A stretch of 64,000 nucleotides of DNA from Arthrobacter globiformis (GTDB lineage Bacteria; Actinomycetota; Actinomycetes; Actinomycetales; Micrococcaceae). Shown here one piece after another: positions 46,023 to 55,530 of the stretch. Made by a program: the position numbers and the translations under genes. The stretch spans positions 2,976,001 through 3,040,000 of the forward strand of contig NZ_JAUSZX010000001.1 in NCBI RefSeq assembly GCF_030818015.1. Reading direction: 5' to 3'. Each line of letters begins with the position of its first letter. Positions within the stretch are counted from its first letter, which is position 1. The notes beneath the pieces were generated by a model. That model saw nothing but the letters and a program-made list of their open reading frames with translations, did no database searches and was not told where the DNA came from.

Positions 46023-47905
46023 TGGTGATTCCTCCCGGAGTTCAGGTTGCAGACTCTAAGTCTCCCACGGCGGCTGGGGCTGCCGCGGCGGAACTTGGCC
46101 TCCGGTAGCCGGTCAACGAGCCGGACGGTGCCGGCGTGCGCAGCGAGGACGAGCTTGACGGTCCGGGCGGGATGGGCGGCCATCCATACGGCGAGCAAAG
46201 TTACAGCCGAGAACAGCAGCATGGTCAGCAACCCGAACACACCCTCCGGCCAGGGCGGCGCGGCGCCGGGAAGACCGGCGGTGAACCGGGCGATGGCTGC
46301 CACACCACCGGCAAAGAAGCCGGCCGCGCCCATCAGTACAGACGCCAGCCAAGGTGCCAGGGGCAGGAACGCCGCGGCAGCTGTGCCCAGGATGGTGACG
46401 GGTGCTACAAGCGGGGCAACAAGCACGTTGGCAAGCAGCGAGTAAGTCGAAAACTGTGGTTGGAGCACCACGATGACGGGGCCGCACAGCACTTGGGCTG
46501 ACAGGGGTACGGCGATGGCAGCCGCCACCCAGCGTGGCACGCTCGCTGGAAACCAGCCCATGATGCACCGGCCCAGCACAATGATCCCCAGGGTGGCAAG
46601 GACGGAGAGCAGGAACCCGAAGCTGATGCCCAGTTCGGGCTCCACGAGCAGCAGGGCAATCACGGCCAGGCAAAGGAAACTCAATCCGCGGCCGACCCGG
46701 CCGCCCGCCAGGGACACGAGAGCAACCGCGCCCATCAGCGATGCCCTCAGCACGCTGGCATCGGGACCCACCATGAGGACGAACAAGCCGAGGCCGGAGA
46801 GAGCGACGGCCGCAGCCGGGATCCTGGCAAGGCGCAGCGAGCGTGCCGCCAACAGCAGGGCGCCGAGTATCAGGCTGCAGTTGGCGCCGGAGACGGCCGT
46901 CAGGTGAGTCAGGCCCACGGTTTTCATGGCCGTCTCGAGCTCCTCGCTCAGGCCGCCGGTATCTCCCGTGACCATGCCCGGGAGGAGACCCCTCGCATCG
47001 GGGGCCAGCCGGCTGGCCTCCGAAGCGAAGCGCTGGCCCAGGACGGCGGGCGCCTGCTGCCAATCCTGCGCTGCTTCGAGCCTGACGGGCGGTGATGACG
47101 CGCTCAGGATCGCCGCCTCCACCCGACCGGCGTCCGGGGGCCGGAGCTTTCCGGTGACCCGGAACACCTGGCCGGTGCCGGCGTGCTGCCACCCCTGCCC
47201 GCCAATGATGACCAGAGGCAGACGGGCATGCGTCACCTGACCTCCCGACGTCAATGCCCGAGCCACTGCCCCCACTGCCCAGCGTTCGGCACGCCCGGAG
47301 GGGCCAGGCGTCTTAAGGGCACGCGGAGCCCCGGTGATCTCTAGTTCCGCCACAACTGATGCCCGCCCGGCGACCAGTCCCGCCACCTGCTCGTCGTGGC
47401 GCTGGGCCGACGACACTGCCGAATGGGCAGTCGATGCCGCGGCAAGCATGAGTGCAGCGGTCAGGGTGGTCAGGAAACTGCGCCGCCAGTGTCCTCCTGC
47501 TCTCTTCCTGCGCAGAACCATGGCAAGGAGCACTCCGGCGCACGCGGCGAGACCGCCCCACACAATCAGGAGTGTGGCCGGCGCCAGCCATGGCCCGGCG
47601 ACGGTGGCTGCCCACACCAGGAGCGCGGCCGGGGCAAGGCGAAGGTCAGTCCGGCGGCGGTTCGGTTCGGTTGCGACCGCGTCCCGTTCGTCTGGCAGCA
47701 GGCGCCGGCGGATGTCAGCCCGGATCTTCTGCCCGAGTGCACTCGCGGGACCGGGTCGGGCCTCAGGCTGTAGCGGCCAAGCATGAGCAGGCGCGAAATC
47801 GCCAGGGAAAGGTTCACCCTGCGTAGAGTCGACCCTTGGGAAATCCACGGCCGCCTGGACATAGGGGTGCCATCGGCTCGGCGCGCGTCCGTTCCTGCCG
47901 TCCAT
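45959..47905 (-). CDS. comEC: ComEC/Rec2 family DNA-uptake channel protein
   Basis: A 648-residue polytopic membrane protein. The ComEC/Rec2 competence domain is clear: LTHLTAVSGANCSLILGALLL and the DASVLRASLMG region (about 345-410) with about ten hydrophobic segments. An N-terminal DUF4131-like domain (about 95-290) is present. The C-terminal metallo-beta-lactamase domain of many ComEC proteins is absent: the coding region stops soon after the last helix. Starts 1 nt after comEA ends. The last 64 nt overlap holA. Confidence 0.9.
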   Translation of the reverse strand: MDGRNGRAPSRWHPYVQAAVDFPRVDSTQGEPFPGDFAPAHAWPLQPEARPGPASALGQKIRADIRRRLLPDERDAVATEPNRRRTDLRLAPAALLVWAATVAGPWLAPATLLIVWGGLAACAGVLLAMVLRRKRAGGHWRRSFLTTLTAALMLAAASTAHSAVSSAQRHDEQVAGLVAGRASVVAELEITGAPRALKTPGPSGRAERWAVGAVARALTSGGQVTHARLPLVIIGGQGWQHAGTGQVFRVTGKLRPPDAGRVEAAILSASSPPVRLEAAQDWQQAPAVLGQRFASEASRLAPDARGLLPGMVTGDTGGLSEELETAMKTVGLTHLTAVSGANCSLILGALLLAARSLRLARIPAAAVALSGLGLFVLMVGPDASVLRASLMGAVALVSLAGGRVGRGLSFLCLAVIALLLVEPELGISFGFLLSVLATLGIIVLGRCIMGWFPASVPRWVAAAIAVPLSAQVLCGPVIVVLQPQFSTYSLLANVLVAPLVAPVTILGTAAAAFLPLAPWLASVLMGAAGFFAGGVAAIARFTAGLPGAAPPWPEGVFGLLTMLLFSAVTLLAVWMAAHPARTVKLVLAAHAGTVRLVDRLPEAKFRRGSPSRRGRLRVCNLNSGRNHQWPLPSNDRRRRQPIRRPGGT

Positions 47906-47906
47906 T

Positions 47907-48959
47907 TCAGACGGTCACCAGGGGAAGCAGCGCTTCCAGCATTTTGGGGCCGACTCCGTCGACGGCGTCCAGTTCCTCAGGGGACTTGAAAGGGCCTTGC
48001 TGCGTGCGCCAGTCGACGATGCGCTGGGCCAATACGGGGCCAACCTTCGGCAGCTCAGCGAGTTCTTCCGCGGTGGCGGTATTGAGGTTGATCTTGCCTC
48101 CGCTGGCCTCGCCTGCGGGCCCAGCGGTTCCTTCGGCTTCGGCGGCGTCTGCTCCTGATGTGCCGGCTGGGGCGGATTTGTCAGCTGGTGCTGCCTCGCC
48201 GCGGCGCGGTACGTAGATTTTCTGGCCGTCATCCAGCAGGGAGGCGAGATTGAGCCGGTCGAGGTCGGCCTCCGGGCTGGCTCCCCCGGCGGCAGCGATG
48301 ACCTCATGTACCCGGCTTCCCCTTGGAAGCCGGACCACTCCGGCCTTCTTCACCGCTCCGGCGACGTGCACCACGACGTTCCCGGCCGCCGGCACGTCAA
48401 TGTTCGTTCCGCCAGCGTCTTTCCCGTCAGCGTCGTTCCCCTCTCCGTCCGGCCCACTGCTTTCCGTGGTGCCGCTGTCCGGGCTACTCCTCTCCTGGTC
48501 ATGAGTACTGGCGGCCGGTTTTCCCGCGGCGTCGTGGGTCACCGGGCTGAGCGGAAGGACAACAGGACCGTTGGCAGCCACCTGCCACCAGAGCATGGCT
48601 CCGGCCATCAGCGACAGCACGCCCACCAGTGCCGCGGCACGGATGCCGAGGCGCCAGCGGAACCGCGGTTCGGTCACTTCGCCAGACGCCGCAGACCCGG
48701 CGGAAGCGGCCTGCCGGCCGTAGGCGAAGCCGCCCCCCGTTCCCGCCTCCAGCAGTCCCGTGGGGCCGCCCGGCTGCCGGTTGGGCTCTTCATCGCCAGG
48801 ATGTTCCGGCATGGCAGGGGGCCCGAGCGAGGCGGCCAGTCTTCTGGCCGCCCGCCCATCTGCGGCCCTCCGCTGCACGGGGCCACGTCCATGACCGGCG
48901 TGCACCTCACCGACGCGCGGCTGAGCGCTGGCTGCTGCTCCAGCGGTCCGGCGTGACAT
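47907..48959 (-). CDS. comEA: ComEA-like DNA-binding competence protein
   Basis: A 350-residue protein: a long Arg/Ala-rich cytoplasmic N terminus, one transmembrane helix (about 108-128), an acidic Ser/Asp/Gly-rich spacer, an SLBB domain (VVVHVAGAVKKAGVVRLPRGSRVHEVIAAAGG, about 195-250) and a C-terminal helix-hairpin-helix pair (INLNTATAEELAELPKVGPVLAQRIVDWR ... VDGVGPKMLEALLPLV). It would bind incoming double-stranded DNA and hand it to ComEC. TAGCGT lies 7 nt before ATG 48959, so a leaderless start is likely. Confidence 0.9.
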   Translation of the reverse strand: MSRRTAGAAASAQPRVGEVHAGHGRGPVQRRAADGRAARRLAASLGPPAMPEHPGDEEPNRQPGGPTGLLEAGTGGGFAYGRQAASAGSAASGEVTEPRFRWRLGIRAAALVGVLSLMAGAMLWWQVAANGPVVLPLSPVTHDAAGKPAASTHDQERSSPDSGTTESSGPDGEGNDADGKDAGGTNIDVPAAGNVVVHVAGAVKKAGVVRLPRGSRVHEVIAAAGGASPEADLDRLNLASLLDDGQKIYVPRRGEAAPADKSAPAGTSGADAAEAEGTAGPAGEASGGKINLNTATAEELAELPKVGPVLAQRIVDWRTQQGPFKSPEELDAVDGVGPKMLEALLPLVTV

Positions 48960-49025
48960 ATCCACCACGCTAGGAAACGGGCAGTCCTCCCGACAGCCCC
49001 GTCATGCCGTATGTGGATAGCGCCG

Positions 49026-49211
49026 CTACCGCTGGTAGGTGATGTACGCCTCGTACTGCACGCGCCACTTCTCCGGTTCCTTGGGATCAGGGACAGTGGT
49101 GGTGAGGAACTGGACGCTCGTCACCTGGCCCTTCAGGTACTTCAGCCATTTCGTGACTTCGTCGGCCACATCCCGATCCAGCTGGGCGACGTGGTGGACT
49201 TGCATGGACAT
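49026..49211 (-). CDS. small hypothetical protein, 61 residues
   Basis: A 61-residue protein with no recognised domain: MSMQVHHVAQLDRDVADEVTKW ... KWRVQYEAYITYQR. The ATG has a perfect Shine-Dalgarno (AAGGAGG, 5 nt), which supports real translation. It lies between comEA and the HNH gene on the same strand, each gap being over 50 nt. Confidence 0.65.
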   Translation of the reverse strand: MSMQVHHVAQLDRDVADEVTKWLKYLKGQVTSVQFLTTTVPDPKEPEKWRVQYEAYITYQR

Positions 49212-49387
49212 GGGAGCCTCCTTGCTCGGTGGGGAGACTGTACTACCGGTGGGCAGGCACTGCTAGGCGTCACAAGAAGTCGAACAGCTGTTGGGTTGAC
49301 ACTGGGCAAGCGGCAGGTTCCGCGCCGCGAAGGCATGGGCAGCCGCCTGGGCGCCCATACGGCCGGGGTGTTGGGGCAGGAATATTC

Positions 49388-51217
49388 CTACGCTGCTGTG
49401 GAAGACGCCCAGTCGGGCCATGGATCCACTGGCAGCGGTGGTTCAAGGCCGTCGAGGGCCACCGGGCTCTCAGCGCCGTCGAGGTCGTTGGGAGCAGCAC
49501 CGTCAAGGTCGTCGGGAGCTTCCCAAGATTCCGGGCCACGGTAACTGTCGAGGCCTGAGTGGTCGTCGCACCCATCGGGCCAGCTTGGCCGATCCGTCTG
49601 GTCGGCCCAGCCAGACGGCTCCGACCAGTCTTGCCTGGGTGGCGGCTCCAGATAGTCCCGGACGGGTGATGGTTCCGGATAGTCCCGGACGGATTGTAGT
49701 TCCGGATAGTCCTGGGCGGGTGGCGGCTCCGGAGAGTCCTCTACAGGCGGCGGTTCAGGCCAGGTTGGCGGTTCCCAGTCCTGCTGTTCGCTGGGGTAGT
49801 GGCGGCCGGTGGGTGAGATCCAGCCAGGTGGCGTGTCCCGGGTGGCGCCGACCGGTCTCCATGTTGTGTTGTGTTTGAGGCGGTGGTGCTTGGGGCAGGG
49901 CTGGCCAAGGTTGCTGATCCCGGTGGTCCCCCCGTCGGCCCAGGCCAGGATGTGGTCGGCGTCGTTGTCCAGGGAGTGGTTGGTGCAGCCGGGAAACGTG
50001 CACCGTCCGTCCCTCAGGCGCAGCCATTGGCGCATCGGTTTGGGGATCCGGTAGCTGGTGCGCCCGATCTCCAGCGGCGCCCCGTCCCGCGGGTCGGTCA
50101 GCACCCGCAGGAACGACGTCCCGCCGTCGGCCACGAGCCGGCGGGCCATCGACGCCGGGATCGGCCCGTGCCCGTCGAGCGTGGCCGGTTCCCCGGTCAG
50201 GCCGAGCAGCGAGAACACCGGAACCGTGACCAGCACCTGCGCTGCCGGGGACGGAACCTCACCGGCCCGCACAGGATCGCCTGGCGCGGACCCCGCCGGC
50301 AGGGAATCTGCCGGAAAGGATCCTGCCGCCCGGTCGCCAGGCGCGCCGTGAAGCCGCTGATCTGGGCCCAGCAGCCACGCGGCGGCAACGTCCACCCGGA
50401 GGTGTGTCAGGGTCCGGGACTCGGACGGGCCCTGCAGGGCGCGGGCGGCGGCGGTGGCGCGGTCCCAGATCCCGGCAGCCTGGTCCGCGGGCAGATACGC
50501 CGACAGCCAGGCCATGCCGTCCCGGTCAGGCACATACTCCAGCCGGCGGTCCTTCGCACAGTTGCGGTGCCGGGTTTCGATGCTGACCGGGTGATGCCGC
50601 TCCCGCCAATAACGTGCCCTGGCCCGGAACCTGGACGGTGTCAGCTCCCCGGCCGGACACCCCCTGGCAGCATGCGGCGCGTCAGCGTCCAGGAAATGCG
50701 CCTCCAACGCCGCAGCGGCCGCCCGATCCAGCCCGTCCGTTTCATCACACATCACCCGGGCATGCTGCCACGACAGGGTCCCCGACCCCAGCGCCGCCAG
50801 CGTCAACGGCAAGTCCATGCTCAGCATGGCCGACTCAGCCAGAAACCGTGCCGCCGATCCCTCGCTCACGGTCAGGGCACAGGCAACCTCAGCGGTCACG
50901 GACATCCGCCGGACCTCACGGTCCCGCAGGCTCTCAGCCGGCGTTGCCAACGCCCCGGAAGCCTTGGCATACTCGGCAGCGAAATGGACTTTCAACGCCG
51001 CCGCCCGGGCCTCCAGCCTGGCCACCTCCGCCAGCCCCTCCAGGCACGCATCCGCCCGCTCCCGCAAAGGATCCGCCTGACCCAGGACATGTACATCCGG
51101 ACCGGCTCCAGCACCAGTCACCACCGGCCCGCCCGTCCCGCGGCGAGCCAAAACAGCAAGCGCAGAGCAGGAAGCACCGACCGCCTCCACCGCCTCCACC
51201 ACTGCATTGTCTTTCAT
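49388..51217 (-). CDS. HNH endonuclease-motif protein with DUF222 (13E12-like)
   Basis: A 609-residue protein of the DUF222-HNH family found in many copies in actinobacteria. DUF222 fills residues about 40-330 and a complete HNH motif follows (RDGRCTFPGCTN...DADHILAWADGG...NLGQPCPKHHRLKH, about 400-445). The C-terminal 120 residues are a Pro/Asp/Glu/Tyr/Trp-rich tail with degenerate repeats of the type DYPEPSPVRDYLEPPP. ATG 51217 is placed by comparison with the truncated paralogue upstream, whose ATG has the same 7-nt distance to a shared 26-bp repeat. Biological role uncertain (mobile-element relic or defence have been suggested for the family). Confidence 0.85.
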   Translation of the reverse strand: MKDNAVVEAVEAVGASCSALAVLARRGTGGPVVTGAGAGPDVHVLGQADPLRERADACLEGLAEVARLEARAAALKVHFAAEYAKASGALATPAESLRDREVRRMSVTAEVACALTVSEGSAARFLAESAMLSMDLPLTLAALGSGTLSWQHARVMCDETDGLDRAAAAALEAHFLDADAPHAARGCPAGELTPSRFRARARYWRERHHPVSIETRHRNCAKDRRLEYVPDRDGMAWLSAYLPADQAAGIWDRATAAARALQGPSESRTLTHLRVDVAAAWLLGPDQRLHGAPGDRAAGSFPADSLPAGSAPGDPVRAGEVPSPAAQVLVTVPVFSLLGLTGEPATLDGHGPIPASMARRLVADGGTSFLRVLTDPRDGAPLEIGRTSYRIPKPMRQWLRLRDGRCTFPGCTNHSLDNDADHILAWADGGTTGISNLGQPCPKHHRLKHNTTWRPVGATRDTPPGWISPTGRHYPSEQQDWEPPTWPEPPPVEDSPEPPPAQDYPELQSVRDYPEPSPVRDYLEPPPRQDWSEPSGWADQTDRPSWPDGCDDHSGLDSYRGPESWEAPDDLDGAAPNDLDGAESPVALDGLEPPLPVDPWPDWASSTAA

Positions 51218-51223
51218 GCCGAA

Positions 51224-51249
51224 AGCATCCCACGAGGCACCGACAAAAA
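51224..51249. repeat. 26-bp direct repeat, copy 1
   Basis: Identical to 51633-51658; lies 7 nt upstream of the HNH gene start. Confidence 0.9.
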
Positions 51250-51356
51250 TACCGTGCCGAGGAGTGGTGCCGGTTGCAACGGGCACCGCGTGGTGCGGGG
51301 TCCCGTGTGGTGCAAAAAGGGCACACCGGAAAGCCCCGCGGCCACAGGCGGTGGCA

Positions 51357-51626
51357 TCACGGAACGTCCCGGGGCCTCTTAGCCGGCAGCGCCACGGGCG
51401 TGTCCGCGGTGCCGTTTCCGGTTAGAAGGTGGCGTTTCAGGGCGGCAATGAGAGCTTCCACCCTGGCCACCTCAGGGAGCCCGCTCAGACACGCGTCAGC
51501 CTGGTCCCGACGAGTATCAGCATCCGCAGAGACCAGGCTGCCCGTGCCGCGGCGGACAAAAGCAGCCAGTGCAGAGAGGGAGGATACGAGGGCGTCCATC
51601 GACTCCAGAGCCAGATTTTCTTTCAT
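51357..51626 (-). pseudogene. truncated DUF222 paralogue
   Basis: An 89-codon ORF (MKENLALESMDALVSSL ... KRPRDVP) that matches the first about 90 residues of the HNH protein next to it: shared ATG context, LxxLAxFVRRGTG, and (R/D)(Q/A)DACLxGLxEVARxEAxxAALK. It stops before the rest of DUF222 and has no HNH motif. It arose by duplication of the 5' part of the neighbouring gene, or is the remnant of a deleted full copy. The TATTTT seen upstream of the full-length gene is GCGTTTT here, so the promoter may also be lost. Confidence 0.7.
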
Positions 51627-51632
51627 CCCGCG

Positions 51633-51658
51633 AGCATCCCACGAGGCACCGACAAAAA
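51633..51658. repeat. 26-bp direct repeat, copy 2
   Basis: Identical to 51224-51249, 409 bp apart; same position relative to the truncated ORF. Confidence 0.9.
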
Positions 51659-51722
51659 CGCCGCCGCACAGAAACGCTGCACAGGAACCGGATCAGGTGC
51701 ATCGAGCGCTGCTTGCGAAGGG

Positions 51723-52751
51723 TTAGGTGCTGGCCTCAGTGCCGCCGGCACCGACGGCGAGGCAACCGGCAACCGACGAGCTGCTCTCCCCCACGATCAC
51801 CGCGAGGACGCCAAGCCCGGCGTGCGCCGCCAGGACGGCAGGCAGGGAGCTGATCTGGGCCGGCGGAATGGCCGGGAGCTTCGCCGCGAGCCGGGCCGCG
51901 AGCATCTCGGCTTCGGGCCGGTTGCCGAAGTGGTGGATGGCGAGCCGTGCCTCCCCCATAGGGCGCCCCGCGGCCTCCGCCACCACGATCTCCTCAAGCC
52001 GGGCAACGGCTTTCGCAGCGGAGCGGACCTTTTCCAGCGGAACGATCTTACCGCCGTCGACCGCGAGAATCGGCTTGATGGCGAGCATGGCTCCGACCAG
52101 CGAGGCTGCAGCGCCGATGCGTCCGCCGCGCCGCAACTGCTCCAGGCTGGGCACGTAGAAATACACTTTGGACCTCGCGGCGCGTTCCGCGGCGAGCCGG
52201 CAGACGTCGCTGGCATCGCGGCCGTCCGCCGCTGCCACCACGGCGCTCTGGACGGCGAGTCCCTGAGCCATTCCCACGGTGCGGGTGTCCAGCACCTCCA
52301 CAGGGATCTTCACCCGGCCGGCAGCGAGGCGGGCGGCATCTGCGGTGCCCGATAGGCCACCGGAAATATGAATGGACACAACGGACTCAAAGCCCTGCCG
52401 TTCGGCGGCCAGGTAGGCCTGCTCAAACTGGCCCGGCGACGGCCGGGAGGTCTTGACGGGCGTCGCGGCGGCCAGGGCCACCGCGATGGTACCGCTGATG
52501 TCATCCTCGCCCTCACCGTAGATCTCCTCACCCACCATGACGGGCATGGGGATGACAGCCAGCCGGCCGTTGATGGAGAAGGCCCGCACCCAGTCGGCGG
52601 GCAGGGCGGCGGCGGAGTCCGTCACCACGGCAGTGCGGACGACGACGGCGGGCTCACCCGTGGGCGGGGCCTGGCCCGGCCTGGTGGCCTGGCGGAGACG
52701 GACCAGGTGCTCCTTTAACCACAGCCAGGCTGCCGGTTCGCGGTCAATCAC
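51723..52751 (-). CDS. DegV family protein (fatty-acid binding)
   Basis: A 342-residue DegV/FakB-like protein. The signature VVTDSAAALP is at about residue 43, TSRPSPGQFEQAY at about 100, and HISGGLSGT at about 128 (fatty-acid head-group contacts in the family); the C-terminal domain has RIGAAASLVGAMLAIKPIL. FakB proteins present fatty acids to a FakA kinase; no fakA homologue is in this window. About 40 extra N-terminal residues precede the domain. GTG start with AGGAGG 6 nt upstream. Confidence 0.9.
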   Translation of the reverse strand: MIDREPAAWLWLKEHLVRLRQATRPGQAPPTGEPAVVVRTAVVTDSAAALPADWVRAFSINGRLAVIPMPVMVGEEIYGEGEDDISGTIAVALAAATPVKTSRPSPGQFEQAYLAAERQGFESVVSIHISGGLSGTADAARLAAGRVKIPVEVLDTRTVGMAQGLAVQSAVVAAADGRDASDVCRLAAERAARSKVYFYVPSLEQLRRGGRIGAAASLVGAMLAIKPILAVDGGKIVPLEKVRSAAKAVARLEEIVVAEAAGRPMGEARLAIHHFGNRPEAEMLAARLAAKLPAIPPAQISSLPAVLAAHAGLGVLAVIVGESSSSVAGCLAVGAGGTEAST

Positions 52752-52824
52752 GGCACACCTCCTGCAGTTGCTTCCGGCCGCCGGCAGGGCCGGCGGCCGG
52801 AACCCGGCCAGTCAGTCGCTCCCG

Positions 52825-55374
52825 TTAGGCCGGGACGATGTTCACCAGTTTAGGTGCACGCACGATAACGGTCCGGATGCCCCGGCCGTCGAGGGCCCGC
52901 TGGACGTTCTCGGAGGCCAGCGCAAGCTCGCGCAGGTCGTCCTCGGAAATGGCCGGTGAGACCTCGAGCCGGTCCCTGACCTTGCCCTGGACCTGGACCA
53001 CCGCGGTGATGGTGTCCTGCACCAGAAGGGCCTCGTCGTGCGAAGGCCAGCCGGCGTTGGCCACCGACGCCGGGTGCCCGAGGACGTTCCAAAGGTCTTC
53101 CGCGGTGTAGGGCGCGAAGAGGCTCAGGATGACAGCCACCGCTTCCGCGGCTTCACGCACGGCCGGATCGGCACCGCCGGCGCCGGAGTCGATGGTCTTG
53201 CGGGTGGCATTGACCAGTTCCATCAGCTTGGCCACCACGACGTTGAACTTGTTGTTGTCCAGCAGCTCCGCAGCGTCCGCGATGGTCCTGTGCGTGACCG
53301 AGCGCAGGGAGCGGTCTCCGGTGCTGAAGTCAACACCGGGGGCGCTGGCAACGTCCTGGCCGAGTCGCCAGGCGCGGGCCAGGAACTTCGCGGAGCCCGA
53401 CGGCGAAACGTCCGCCCAGTCGACGTCGTCCTCGGGCGGGGAGGCGAAGATCATGGTGAGCCGGACGGCGTCGACGCCGTACTTGTCCAGCTGCTCGCCC
53501 AGGTCAACACCGTTGCCCAGCGACTTGCTCATCGCCTTACCGCCGTTCAGGACCTGACCCTGGTTGAGCAGGGCACTGAAGGGCTCGTCTGCAGCCAGTA
53601 GGCCCATGTCATGAATGACTTTGGTAAAGAAGCGGGCGTACAGCAGGTGCAGGATGGCGTGCTCGACGCCGCCCACGTACTGCCCGACGGGCATCCAGTC
53701 GTTGATCTTCGCGGGATCGAAGGGACCGTCGGTGTAGTGCGGGGAGACGAAGCGGAGGAAGTACCAGGACGAGTCCACGAAGGTGTCCATGGTGTCCGTG
53801 TCCCGCTGGGCTGCACGTCCGCAATTCGGGCACTCGACATTCACCCATTCGGCGGCCGCGGCCAGGGGGGAAGTGCCCCTCGGGGACAGCGCCTCGCCAC
53901 GCAGGTCTTCGGGAAGCGTAACCGGCAGTTGCTCGTCGGGTACCGGCACTTCGCCGCACTCGGCGCAGTGGATAATGGGGATCGGGGTGCCCCAGAAGCG
54001 CTGGCGGCTCAGGAGCCAGTCACGCAGCCGGAAGTTCACGAACTTCTCGCCGGTGCCCTGCTTGCCGAGGATTTCGATGGCGGCCGGAATGGCTTCCGAC
54101 TTAGGCAGGCCATCGAGCGGACCGGAGTTTATCAGGGTGCCCTCCCCCGCCGTTGCCGTACCGGACACGGCCGGGTCCTCCTCGCCGGTGTCCAGCACCG
54201 CGCGCACAGGCAGGCCGAACTCCTTGGCGAAGTCGAGGTCGCGCTGGTCGTGCGCGGGGACGGCCATGATGGCGCCCGTGCCGTAGTCGGCCAGGACGTA
54301 GTCCGCTGCCCAGACGGGCAGCTTTTCACCGTTCAGGGGATTGATGGCGTAGCGCCCGGTGAACACGCCGGTCTTTTCGCGCTCGGTGGACTGGCGTTCG
54401 ATATCGGAAAGGGCCTTGACCTTCTCACGATAGGCCATCAGTGCGTCGTGGTGTTCGGGGGTGACCAGGTCCAGGGCCAGGTGCGCGTCCGCGGCCACGA
54501 CGAAGAAGGTGGCCCCGTACAGGGTGTCCGGACGCGTGGTGAAGACGGTGACTTCGCGCTCGGCACGCCCGTCAGACGCCTCGATCACGAACCGAACATG
54601 CGCGCCTTCTGAGCGGCCGATCCAGTTTCGCTGCATCGCCAGTACTCGCTCGGGCCAGTGCCCCTGCAGCTCGGACATGTCGTCCAGCAGCCGGTCCGCG
54701 TAGTCGGTGATCTTGAAATACCACTGGTTCAGCGACTTCTTGGTCACGGCCGTGCCGCAGCGCTCACAGGCCCCGTTGACCACCTGCTCGTTGGCCAGCA
54801 CGGTCAGGTCCTTGGGGCACCAGTTGACAGGTGAGTCCTTGCGGTATGCGAGGCCGCGCTCGTAGAAGCGCTTGAACAGCCACTGCGTCCAGCGGTAGTA
54901 CTCCGGATCGGAGGTGTGCAGCCGGCGAGACCAGTCAGCGGAGATAGCGTAGCGCTTGAAGGAGGCGGCCTGGGTGTCGATGTTGGCGTATGTCCACTCG
55001 CTCGGGTGGGCGTTGCGCTTGATGGCCGCGTTTTCCGCGGGGAGCCCGAACGAGTCCCAGCCGATCGGGTGCAGCACATCGTATCCCTGCTGGCGCAGGT
55101 ACCGCGCCACCACATCGCCCATGGCGAAGGCTTCGGCGTGGCCCATGTGAAGGTCGCCGGACGGGTACGGGAACATGTCCAGGACGTAGCGGCGTTCCCG
55201 GGATCCGTCGTCGGCGGGGGTGAAGACCTTTAGGTCTTCCCACACCTGCGGCCACCGCGCCTCCATCGCCGCGAAGCTGTACGCGCCCTCTTCGGGCGTC
55301 TCCGCTCCACCTGCTGCTGTTCCGGTTTCGGTCTCCGGCTGAACGCTCACTGCTGCCCTCTTCTGTTCTGTCAT
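52825..55374 (-). CDS. leuS: leucyl-tRNA synthetase
   Basis: An 849-residue class I aminoacyl-tRNA synthetase. The HIGH motif appears as HMGH (residues 76-79 in [14 protein letters not shown]), KMSKS as AMSKSLGNG (about 635), with the CP1 editing domain ([15 protein letters not shown]) between, two zinc-like CxxC pairs (CPKD/CERC) and the C-terminal anticodon domain. ATG 55374 (MTEQKRAAV) is chosen; the earlier frame is part of the leader. A Leu leader ORF plus terminator precede it. Confidence 0.97.
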   Translation of the reverse strand: MTEQKRAAVSVQPETETGTAAGGAETPEEGAYSFAAMEARWPQVWEDLKVFTPADDGSRERRYVLDMFPYPSGDLHMGHAEAFAMGDVVARYLRQQGYDVLHPIGWDSFGLPAENAAIKRNAHPSEWTYANIDTQAASFKRYAISADWSRRLHTSDPEYYRWTQWLFKRFYERGLAYRKDSPVNWCPKDLTVLANEQVVNGACERCGTAVTKKSLNQWYFKITDYADRLLDDMSELQGHWPERVLAMQRNWIGRSEGAHVRFVIEASDGRAEREVTVFTTRPDTLYGATFFVVAADAHLALDLVTPEHHDALMAYREKVKALSDIERQSTEREKTGVFTGRYAINPLNGEKLPVWAADYVLADYGTGAIMAVPAHDQRDLDFAKEFGLPVRAVLDTGEEDPAVSGTATAGEGTLINSGPLDGLPKSEAIPAAIEILGKQGTGEKFVNFRLRDWLLSRQRFWGTPIPIIHCAECGEVPVPDEQLPVTLPEDLRGEALSPRGTSPLAAAAEWVNVECPNCGRAAQRDTDTMDTFVDSSWYFLRFVSPHYTDGPFDPAKINDWMPVGQYVGGVEHAILHLLYARFFTKVIHDMGLLAADEPFSALLNQGQVLNGGKAMSKSLGNGVDLGEQLDKYGVDAVRLTMIFASPPEDDVDWADVSPSGSAKFLARAWRLGQDVASAPGVDFSTGDRSLRSVTHRTIADAAELLDNNKFNVVVAKLMELVNATRKTIDSGAGGADPAVREAAEAVAVILSLFAPYTAEDLWNVLGHPASVANAGWPSHDEALLVQDTITAVVQVQGKVRDRLEVSPAISEDDLRELALASENVQRALDGRGIRTVIVRAPKLVNIVPA

Positions 55375-55434
55375 GACCTCTGTCCTGTCACAACGGTCTG
55401 ATCCCCGCCGCCTGCCGGGAAGGTCTCCCGGGAC

Positions 55435-55504
55435 ACACAAAAGCCCCTCGACATGGAGGGGCGGCCGCTCGATAATCCGTATTTGGTTCGGGATACCAAG
55501 CGGC
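55435..55504 (-). promoter_or_regulatory. leuS leader attenuator
   Basis: On the minus strand after the leader stop: GCCGCT (55504-55499) can pair with AGCGGC (55469-55464), enclosing a TTGGT/ACCAA hairpin (55499-55483); then a terminator stem GCCCCTC-CATGTC-GAGGGGC (55462-55443) followed by TTTTGTGTG. The terminator lies between the leader ORF and leuS, so most transcripts should stop unless something blocks it. The exact antiterminator pairing cannot be settled by eye. Confidence 0.65.
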
Positions 55505-55530
55505 TAGCTAAGCAGAAGGATCGCACGCAT
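55504..55530 (-). CDS. leuS leader peptide MRAILLLS
   Basis: Eight-codon ORF, ATG CGT GCG ATC CTT CTG CTT AGC then TAG, with three consecutive Leu codons. TAAAGT (55542-55537, minus strand) lies exactly 6 nt before the ATG, so the message probably begins at the leader start codon. The peptide and its DNA resemble the leuA leader (MRAELLLLS...). It lies 129 nt upstream of leuS with an intervening terminator. Too short for gene finders. Confidence 0.75.
   Translation of the reverse strand: MRAILLLS

Noticed and set aside
49388..51658. Mobile element or intein in the HNH region
   Set aside because: The HNH gene has a DUF222 architecture, no transposase or splicing motifs are present, and the only direct repeat is explained by gene duplication.
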